From Bacteroidota bacterium (GTDB lineage Bacteria; Zhuqueibacterota; JdFR-76; DREG01): a stretch of DNA of 7,213 bases. The stretch lies in NCBI GenBank assembly GCA_030624545.1, contig JAUXJX010000092.1, positions 1-7,213 on the forward strand, given 5' to 3'. Numbering within the stretch: position 1 is the first letter of the stretch; every line of letters begins with the position of its first letter. Made by a program: the position numbers and the translations under genes. This document shows positions 1 to 4,905 of this stretch, in pieces. Below the pieces are notes generated by a model. It saw only the letters and a program-made list of their open reading frames with translations. It ran no database searches and had not been told where the DNA came from.

Positions 1-749
1 ATCTGTCTCACATCTCCCCTATCGACTATTTTGCCACCTGACATGACGATGACCGAATCCGCGAGGGCAGAGACGACGCTGATGTCGTGAGTAATCAATA
101 ACAATGAAAAACGATGCTGCTCCTGCAGGTTTTTGATCAATCTGAGAATTTGCAGCTGCGTTGAAACGTCCAGCGCGGTCGTCGGTTCATCGGCAATAAT
201 GAGCCTAGGCCCACAGCTCAAGGCCATGGCAATCATGACGCGTTGCGCCATTCCACCGCTAAGCTGATGGGCGTACGCTTGATATGTCCATATTGGATCC
301 GATAGGCCGACGTGCTCAAAAAGCTCGAGAACCTTCAATTTGGCGGATTTTGAAGATACTCTAAGGTGCGTTTTCATCACGTCAACGACTTGAGTGCCGG
401 CTCGAAAGACGGGATTGAGCGCGCTGTGAGGTTCCTGAAAGATCATTGCAATGTCTCTTCCGCGTAATTGCTTAAAGGATGCTTTGCCCCCTGACGAAAT
501 TCTCCTATGGGCGAACCACACCTCACCATTCACTTTCCTTGCCTGTCTGGGTAAAAGACCAATCAATGACAAGGCCGTCATCGTTTTCCCCGAGCCGGAC
601 TGTCCCACCAAAGCGAGTGTCTCCCCTTCTCCTAGTTCAAACGAAACGTCATCCACAGCCAGGAATCCGCCGTGAGGCTGATCGATTCGTATCGTCAAAT
701 TTTCAACGCGCAACAAAAATCCGGCCTCTTCGGCTGTCTCTGTCAGCAT
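1..749 (-). CDS. OppD/DppD-type peptide ABC transporter ATP-binding protein (3' end outside the window)
   Basis: This is the nucleotide-binding subunit of a peptide/nickel-type ABC importer, which hydrolyses ATP on the cytoplasmic face to drive uptake of substrate delivered by a binding protein. I translated it by hand from the minus strand: 249 residues are visible and the frame is open to the window edge. Motifs occur in canonical order: Walker A GQSGSGKT (about 49-56), Q-loop MIFQEP (102-107), signature LSGGMAQR (163-170), Walker [13 protein letters not shown] (183-194) and H-loop LITHD (218-222). The QEPHSALNP stretch and the LSGGMAQR form are typical of the OppD/DppD subfamily. The ATG at 749 is the first start after an in-frame TAG at 804-806; its ribosome site is weak. 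It lies 63 bases after the binding-protein gene and probably shares its transcript. The C-terminal oligopeptide-transporter extension would lie outside. Family assignment is firm; the substrate is not known. Confidence 0.93.
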   Translation of the reverse strand, partial: MLTETAEEAGFLLRVENLTIRIDQPHGGFLAVDDVSFELGEGETLALVGQSGSGKTMTALSLIGLLPRQARKVNGEVWFAHRRISSGGKASFKQLRGRDIAMIFQEPHSALNPVFRAGTQVVDVMKTHLRVSSKSAKLKVLELFEHVGLSDPIWTYQAYAHQLSGGMAQRVMIAMALSCGPRLIIADEPTTALDVSTQLQILRLIKNLQEQHRFSLLLITHDISVVSALADSVIVMSGGKIVDRGDVRQ

Positions 750-812
750 TTCGCCAGGTTTGCGGCATTCATGCGGGTGTCCGTTGAATAGCCCGATCTC
801 CCCCTACCAAGG

Positions 813-2438
813 CTATTCTTTTAGAACTCCAAGATCCGGAGACACATACCAATTTTCCAAACCATAGAGCGCACTCAATGCAATCGGTGTGACATCATGA
901 AACCGATTGCTCACCGCAACGACCCGGTCAAGCCAGAATAGAAATGTATAGGGCTGATCATGATAAATTTTTTCTTGCAGCTCTTTCCATATTGCGGCAG
1001 CCCTCTGGCGATCCATCTCCTCGCGGCCCTCTTCAATCAGACGGTCAACGTCGGGATTCGCATAGCCAACAACGTTGAAAAGCTCCGATGATGAGGAATG
1101 AAATATTGGTGTGGGATCGACATTGAAAGAGGTGCTCCATCCGCCCATATACGCATCGAACTTCCCGGCCCGGAGTTCTTCGAAAAGTGCGGACCATTCC
1201 ATCGTTTGAATTCGAACTCTTACGCCAATTTTTTTTAGCTGATCCTGAATCACGACGGCAACGTCAGATCTAAGCTGATTGCCCGCATTTGTTTTCAGAG
1301 TGAACTCGAAAGCATGTTCGCCTTTGTCCAACCAACCATCGCCATCACGATCCTGCCAGCCCTCGTTGATCAACAGATCCGTGGATTGTTGCGGGTCGTA
1401 GGGAAATTCCTTGACATTGTTGTTGTAGGCCCAACCCAACATCGGCGGCACAGGTCCTTTGCACGGCGTGCCATAACCGTAAAGCAGGGCGTCGATAATT
1501 TTTTGCCGGTCAATGGCCATGGTAAGGGCCTGACGCACGTTCACACTTGAGAACAAAGATTTGGCTTCATTGTATCCGACATAATTGTAGATTCGTCCGG
1601 ATACGGGATAAATCTTCAGGTTGGCATTGGCGCTCTGTAACCGGCCTACTTCTTCCGGTTGAACACCGATCACCATGTCTACCTCGCCGGTCTGAAGCTG
1701 CATGAGTAGATTGGTCTTATCCGGGACAACCTTGAAAATGACGCGATCCAAATATGGCCGCCTGCCATGGTATTTTTCATTTGGAGCCAGCTCGATGTAT
1801 TGTTGCGTGACCCATTTCTTCAATACAAAAGGACCCGAAGAGATCGGATTGCGGCCGAACTCGTGATGCCGGATTGATTTTCTATCCACGTTCTCTAGGA
1901 TGTGCTTTGGCAGTATCTCTCCCGCAGTATCGAACATTTGCGCCGGATAAGCTTCGCTGAATTCGAAGGTAACGGTGTGATCATCCCTAACCTCGACCCG
2001 CTTAATGTATTCCGTGACACCTTGACGCGGGCTTGCAACCGTGGTGTCCATGAGTAAATCAAATGTAAATTTGACATCCTCCGCGGTTATTGGAACGCCG
2101 TCAGACCAGACAGCATCTTTTCTAAGATGATAGGTGAGTTTTAGGTGATCATCGCTGCTCTCCCAACTGGTTGCCAGTTCAGGCACAAATTCCGAATTTT
2201 CATTCAGGTCAGCCAGCCCCAGTAACAGTAGATGCGTTACCTCTTGTGAAAGCACCGCCTCGCCAAACAAAGGATTGAATGTGTCTACGTCACCGCTGAC
2301 TCCGACGACCAGCGTACCGCCATAGCCCGGCCTGGAGTCTCCCAGGGTTCCGGCGTGCGCAACGGCCAAGTCGGCAAAACTGAAATATCCGCAGATTCCC
2401 AAACCGAATACAACCACAACCACCCATAATTTTTTCAT
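813..2438 (-). CDS. Secreted peptide/oligopeptide-binding protein of an ABC importer (SBP family 5)
   Basis: Extracytoplasmic substrate-binding protein of the family that feeds Opp/Dpp-type importers (541 residues, usual length). The ATG at 2438 is preferred over an upstream ATG at 2510 because a GGAG sits 7 bases before it and it opens directly on a signal peptide: MKK, a valine-rich core, then AHA followed by G at residues 27-30, a signal peptidase I site. Family marks seen by eye are: GGTLVVGVSGDVDTFNPL near the mature N-terminus; the LRKDAVWSDGVPITAEDVKF block (about 105-124), the classic family-5 signature; NPISSGPFVLKKW (about 197-209); NVRQALTMAIDRQKI (about 300-314); and a DRDGDGWLDKG turn (about 363-373), common in peptide binders. 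It starts 13 bases after the FHA gene, so it is probably co-transcribed with the signalling genes. The bound ligand (peptide, nickel or other) cannot be told. Confidence 0.94.
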   Translation of the reverse strand: MKKLWVVVVVFGLGICGYFSFADLAVAHAGTLGDSRPGYGGTLVVGVSGDVDTFNPLFGEAVLSQEVTHLLLLGLADLNENSEFVPELATSWESSDDHLKLTYHLRKDAVWSDGVPITAEDVKFTFDLLMDTTVASPRQGVTEYIKRVEVRDDHTVTFEFSEAYPAQMFDTAGEILPKHILENVDRKSIRHHEFGRNPISSGPFVLKKWVTQQYIELAPNEKYHGRRPYLDRVIFKVVPDKTNLLMQLQTGEVDMVIGVQPEEVGRLQSANANLKIYPVSGRIYNYVGYNEAKSLFSSVNVRQALTMAIDRQKIIDALLYGYGTPCKGPVPPMLGWAYNNNVKEFPYDPQQSTDLLINEGWQDRDGDGWLDKGEHAFEFTLKTNAGNQLRSDVAVVIQDQLKKIGVRVRIQTMEWSALFEELRAGKFDAYMGGWSTSFNVDPTPIFHSSSSELFNVVGYANPDVDRLIEEGREEMDRQRAAAIWKELQEKIYHDQPYTFLFWLDRVVAVSNRFHDVTPIALSALYGLENWYVSPDLGVLKE

Positions 2439-2451
2439 TGCAATTCTCCGC

Positions 2452-2883
2452 TTAAATCCTCTTTTGTGATTTCTTGTGTGAATTGAGCCCATTCCCATTG
2501 ATTTCAACACTCAAGATGCTGGAGCCAAGCTTGATCAGACTGCCGTCGTATAAGCGCTTTCTTTTTGAAATTCTTTGACCGTTTACGAAGACACCGTTCT
2601 TGCTTTCCAGATCCTCGATCCAGAAGCCATCCTCCTTCAGGGTGATGGCGGCGTGTTTCGCGGATACCTGTTCGTCGCTCAGCACGATAGAATTGCTGCT
2701 TTCGCGCCCAATAGTATTGGACCCGGTGCCGATAAGAAAAATTGCGCCTTTAGGTTCTCCCTCGAGCACAAGTAACTTCGAAGGACAATCTTCTCCTCCG
2801 CTCAGCCTGGCGCCACATTGCGTGCAGAAATGGTTCTTGCATGCATTTTCATGTTTGCAAGAAGCGCAAATCCTCAGTCCCAT
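2452..2883 (-). CDS. Zinc-ribbon plus FHA-domain protein
   Basis: A 143-residue cytoplasmic protein with two parts. The N-terminus has a four-cysteine zinc-ribbon knuckle pair (C6, C9, C20, C23, with an extra C15). Residues about 37-125 form a forkhead-associated domain, a phosphothreonine-reading module. The FHA hallmarks are present: IGRE (G59, R60), VSAKHA (S74, H77) and NGVFVNG (N96-G102), so peptide binding should be competent. The tail is lysine- and asparagine-rich. I chose ATG 2883 because GAGGAG lies 9 bases upstream; a TTG at 2910 would add nine residues but has no better ribosome site. It follows the zinc-ribbon/TPR gene by 27 bases and precedes the binding-protein gene by 13 bases. 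FHA proteins usually work with Ser/Thr kinases, but none is visible in the window. It likely acts as an adaptor; its partner is unknown. Confidence 0.9.
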   Translation of the reverse strand: MGLRICASCKHENACKNHFCTQCGARLSGGEDCPSKLLVLEGEPKGAIFLIGTGSNTIGRESSNSIVLSDEQVSAKHAAITLKEDGFWIEDLESKNGVFVNGQRISKRKRLYDGSLIKLGSSILSVEINGNGLNSHKKSQKRI

Positions 2884-2910
2884 CAGCGTATTCTCCTCGG
2901 GCAGATTCAA

Positions 2911-3213
2911 TCAGGATTCTGTGTCTGAATTTGTGTTGTTCAGTGTCTTAAGTGCTTGTTCATACATGCCGCGCACCTGCAGATTTTCCGGGTCCTTCTC
3001 CAAAATTTCGCCAAAAGTTGCGATGGCCTGGGCAAACTTCCCCGCTTTTAAATACACGACACCCAAGTTGAAGCGAATGTCGCTTACTTTTAGTGATTGC
3101 AGGGTAGTGAGTGGACTTTCATTCCCAGCTTGTGCTGCCAGATTGATCCCACAGCTCCCGCAATACTTGTCTGCCAAATCCACAGGATTGTCACATCTTG
3201 AACATGTTTTCAT
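2911..3213 (-). CDS. Small zinc-ribbon/TPR protein, copy A
   Basis: A 100-residue protein of unknown function. It opens with a zinc ribbon (MKTCSRC...DKYCGSCG, cysteines 4, 7, 18, 21), followed by a linker and one TPR-like helical pair at about 46-80 (DIRFNLGVVYLKAGKFAQAI, then the helix ending KDPEN), and a short helix. The TPR consensus G, Y, F, A and P positions are visible. The ATG at 3213 has an AGGAGAG site 4 bases upstream, and the paralogue at 3888 starts at the same MKTCSRC. An in-frame TTG at 3267 with GGAGG 8 bases before it would add 18 residues; I think this is less likely but cannot exclude it. Its stop is 27 bases before the FHA gene start, suggesting one transcript. A scaffold role in protein-protein interaction is inferred from the TPR unit. 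No family name is recognised. Confidence 0.85.
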   Translation of the reverse strand: MKTCSRCDNPVDLADKYCGSCGINLAAQAGNESPLTTLQSLKVSDIRFNLGVVYLKAGKFAQAIATFGEILEKDPENLQVRGMYEQALKTLNNTNSDTES

Positions 3214-3254
3214 AAATCTCTCCTGGGCGATTGTGTCGCCTTCCGCCGACGCCC

Positions 3255-3305
3255 AAAAAAAGCACAATCAATACACCTCCATGCCCGGAAATGACCTGAT
3301 TGTGC
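3255..3305 (-). terminator. Intrinsic terminator or attenuator upstream of zinc-ribbon/TPR copy A
   Basis: GCACAATCA (3305-3297) and TGATTGTGC (3270-3262) form a perfect 9-bp stem on the minus strand, immediately followed by seven T residues (3261-3255). The 26-base loop is longer than usual for a simple terminator and contains a GGAGG. It ends about 42 bases before the ATG of copy A, so it lies within that gene's leader: it could end transcripts from the upstream block or act as a conditional attenuator. Stem and T-run are seen directly; activity is inferred. Confidence 0.6.
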
Positions 3306-3357
3306 CTTTGACTTGCGGGCCCCTTTCCTGCACGACAACACCACCCACATCAGGCAT
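3268..3357 (-). CDS. Possible 29-codon leader ORF overlapping the terminator stem
   Basis: An open frame from ATG 3357 (or a TTG at 3372, giving 34 codons) reads MPDVGGVVVQERGPQ and ends in EVY at a TGA that is itself the first three bases of the 3' stem arm of the terminator. There is no clear ribosome site for either start and no family is recognised. It could be a leader peptide, the 3' end of a decayed gene, or chance. The overlap of stop codon and stem is the only reason to list it. Confidence 0.2.
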   Translation of the reverse strand: MPDVGGVVVQERGPQVKGTIRSFPGMEVY

Positions 3358-3395
3358 TTGTGGATCAGTCAACTAAATGATTGAGTGAATTTGAC

Positions 3396-3414
3396 GGCCC
3401 GTGATTCCCGGGCC
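3396..3414. repeat. GC-rich inverted repeat
   Basis: GGCCCG and CGGGCC separated by 7 bases make a 6-bp all-GC stem in the gap between the two gene blocks. Neither strand shows a proper T-run after it, so it is not a convincing terminator. It could be a protein-binding dyad or a structural element of the leader. Confidence 0.4.
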
Positions 3415-3457
3415 AGGACTTCTACCTCATTCAGCTACTTCTATTTTCGAAAGAATC

Positions 3458-3557
3458 ATGGAAAAAATTAACGAGATTTCTGGCTGGACTCGGAATCGGT
3501 GGGCTTTTAGTACAGGATTACGGAGAAGCCCTTGTGGCTGCAGAAAAATCGCCTTAG
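3458..3557 (+). other. Possible small or frameshifted coding remnant on the plus strand
   Basis: From TTA 3468 to a TAG at 3555-3557, one plus-strand frame reads 29 codons with protein-like composition: LTRFLAGLGIGGLL, then VQDYGEALVAAEKSP. No ATG, GTG or TTG precedes it in frame. An ATG at 3458 lies one base out of frame, across a run of six A residues, and in its own frame gives an unremarkable 36-codon ORF. A decayed gene with an A-run frameshift is possible; chance is equally possible. No family is recognised. Confidence 0.15.
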
Positions 3558-3568
3558 TTGGCCATTGA

Positions 3569-3598
3569 ATGATCGTCAGGAAGGGTCTAAACTGTCAA
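3569..3598 (-). promoter_or_regulatory. Weak sigma70-like promoter candidate for the downstream block
   Basis: A perfect TTGACA (3598-3593) overlaps the stop of zinc-ribbon/TPR copy B. It is followed after 18 bases by GATCAT (3574-3569), which matches TATAAT at four of six positions. If used, it would give a leader of roughly 350 bases carrying the terminator/attenuator. The match is poor at the -10 and the organism's promoter consensus is unknown. Confidence 0.2.
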
Positions 3599-3888
3599 TT
3601 CTCGCGCCGCGACAAAGCCGCCAGCTTCTCGCGTGCTTGCTCGCACATTTCACTGGCTTTCCGGTTACCCGGATCCTCATTGAGAACTGTTTCGAATGTT
3701 TCGATGGCGTCGTCAAATTCCCCCATATTGAAATAGATCATGCCCAAATTAAAACGAATGTCGCCGATCTTTTGGGTCCGAATCGGCGCTGACACAATAT
3801 TCTCTTGGGGCGCAATGCTGATGCCGCAGCTACTACAATACTTATCTTCTAATCCAACGGAATTGCCGCATCTTGAACATGTTTTCAT
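3595..3888 (-). CDS. Small zinc-ribbon/TPR protein, copy B
   Basis: A 97-residue protein, paralogous to the one at 3213-2911 (about 45% identical by eye over the full length, highest in the zinc ribbon and the DIRFNLG segment). Cysteines 4, 7, 18 and 21 form the N-terminal zinc ribbon; the TPR-like pair spans about 43-78 (DIRFNLGMIYFNMGEFDDAI, then NEDPGN), followed by a charged C-terminal helix. ATG 3888 has AGGGAG 6 bases upstream. It lies 36 bases after the histidine kinase gene and is most simply the last gene of the upstream block. No membrane segment or catalytic residue is visible, so an adaptor or scaffold role is inferred. I know of no named family for this exact two-part architecture. 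Confidence 0.85.
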   Translation of the reverse strand: MKTCSRCGNSVGLEDKYCSSCGISIAPQENIVSAPIRTQKIGDIRFNLGMIYFNMGEFDDAIETFETVLNEDPGNRKASEMCEQAREKLAALSRREN

Positions 3889-3924
3889 TTGGATCTCCCT
3901 AAGCTTCTTCCACAGCCGAACCTT

Positions 3925-4902
3925 CTAGGAATCAAGCGGAAGAATCAACTGGAACGTCGTACCCATTCCAGGGACGGACTTTACTGCGAGGTTTCCGCCA
4001 TGCCTCATGGCAATATCACTGGATATGGAAAGACCGAGCCCCGTACCCTTGCCTCGATCCTTGGTGGTGAAGAACGCCTGGAACAGATCGCCCAGAAGCT
4101 CCGGCTGAATGCCGTTGCCATTATCTGAAAATTCGACCAGGGCAAATTGATCCGTTTCTTCCAAAATAACGACCCAGGTTGCCTCATTTTGACAATAAGC
4201 CTGCCCGAATTCTTTGCTCGTTTGCATCCAGTGAGAGCTGACTTTTTTTGTCTCCACCCGGATGGAATTACCCCGATTCTCCATCGCATCGAAGGCGTTC
4301 TTGGCCAGATTCAGAATGACTTGGCTGATCTGGTACGGATCGCCTTGAACGATCAAAGTATCATTACAAAAACTGGACGTCATGTCAATCTTCTTGGGCT
4401 TAATAATCTCTACGGTACTCAGGCAATCACGCAGGTTCTCGTTGAGATCGAACAGACTAAAGTCCTCTTTGCCCTTATATGCCATTCGCCAAAACCGATC
4501 CAGAAGATGTGACATCCGTTTGACTTGTTTTGGAATCTTGCCAACTTGATCGCGGAGATCCTCAGACTCAGCTATCAGCAGAGCTACCTCAGCGTGGCCG
4601 GAAATCACCGTGAGCGGATTCTTGAGCTCATGAACGATCTCGGCAATAAATTGTCCGATTGACGAAAGCTTCTCCAAGTGAATCAGCATGTTTTCTTTTC
4701 GGGTCATTTCGTCATAAAGATCTTCGAGAGCCTGGAATTTCTGCTGAAGTGCTTCGTAGGCGATCGCCTTTTCTCTGTCAGACTGGTTTAGAATCATCTC
4801 CATGTTCTTGTAGGCAGTCTCCAGTTCGCCGAGAAGATTTCTATTCTCTTCGGCGAGATCTTGGGACGGTATGGTGATTTGCGGTGAATGATCCGATTGC
4901 AA
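3925..4902 (-). CDS. Soluble sensor-less histidine kinase
   Basis: A 325-residue histidine kinase that should autophosphorylate on H91 and pass the phosphate to a response regulator, which is not in the window. Residues 15-80 are charged and heptad-like, probably coiled coil leading into the dimerisation helix. The H-box reads EIVHELKNPLTVISG (H91). The ATPase domain has the N-box QVILNLAKNAFDAM (194-207), G1 motif DNGNG (260-264), F-box FQAFFTTKD (274-282) and G2 motif GKGTGLGLS (284-292). A stretch of about 25 extra residues lies between the N-box and G1. There is no membrane segment, PAS or GAF domain, so the signal must come through a partner, plausibly the AAA/TPR protein just upstream. 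The start is TTG 4902: AGGAGG lies 8 bases before it, inside the upstream gene's end, and no earlier ATG is available. The gap to that gene is three bases, indicating translational coupling. Confidence 0.93.
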   Translation of the reverse strand: MQSDHSPQITIPSQDLAEENRNLLGELETAYKNMEMILNQSDREKAIAYEALQQKFQALEDLYDEMTRKENMLIHLEKLSSIGQFIAEIVHELKNPLTVISGHAEVALLIAESEDLRDQVGKIPKQVKRMSHLLDRFWRMAYKGKEDFSLFDLNENLRDCLSTVEIIKPKKIDMTSSFCNDTLIVQGDPYQISQVILNLAKNAFDAMENRGNSIRVETKKVSSHWMQTSKEFGQAYCQNEATWVVILEETDQFALVEFSDNGNGIQPELLGDLFQAFFTTKDRGKGTGLGLSISSDIAMRHGGNLAVKSVPGMGTTFQLILPLDS

Positions 4903-4905
4903 GTC

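Larger units (their letters stand above)
3214..3594. other. 381-base gap between the two zinc-ribbon/TPR paralogues
   Basis: This is the only long non-coding stretch. It splits the minus-strand genes into two blocks. It contains a strong stem-loop with a T-run near its low-coordinate end, a GC-rich small hairpin at 3396-3414, a weak promoter-like pair at its high-coordinate end, and two short open frames that cannot be assigned: a minus-strand one at 3357-3268 and a plus-strand one around 3458-3557. I recognise no IS end, tRNA or known riboswitch. The most economical reading is a leader plus terminator region controlling the downstream block, possibly with remains of a lost gene. Confidence 0.6.

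Noticed and set aside
1320..1352. EF-hand-like DRDGDGWLDKG in the binding protein as a calcium-binding domain
   Set aside because: This turn is common at this place in family-5 peptide-binding proteins, and no second helix-loop-helix partner is visible.
2393..2404. Lipobox-like LGIC in the binding-protein signal peptide
   Set aside because: The residue before Cys is Ile, not Gly, Ala or Ser, and a clear AHA signal peptidase I site follows.
2439..2510. Upstream ATG start (2510) for the peptide-binding protein
   Set aside because: It would overlap the FHA gene and put 24 basic residues before a textbook signal peptide; ATG 2438 has its own ribosome site.
2884..2910. TTG start (2910) for the zinc-ribbon/FHA protein
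   Set aside because: ATG 2883 has GAGGAG at suitable spacing, and the extra nine residues add no recognised motif.
2600..3376. Long plus-strand open frame of 258 codons
   Set aside because: It is antisense to three genes with clear domains, and its product is rich in Ser and Pro with no recognisable motif; it is a shadow.
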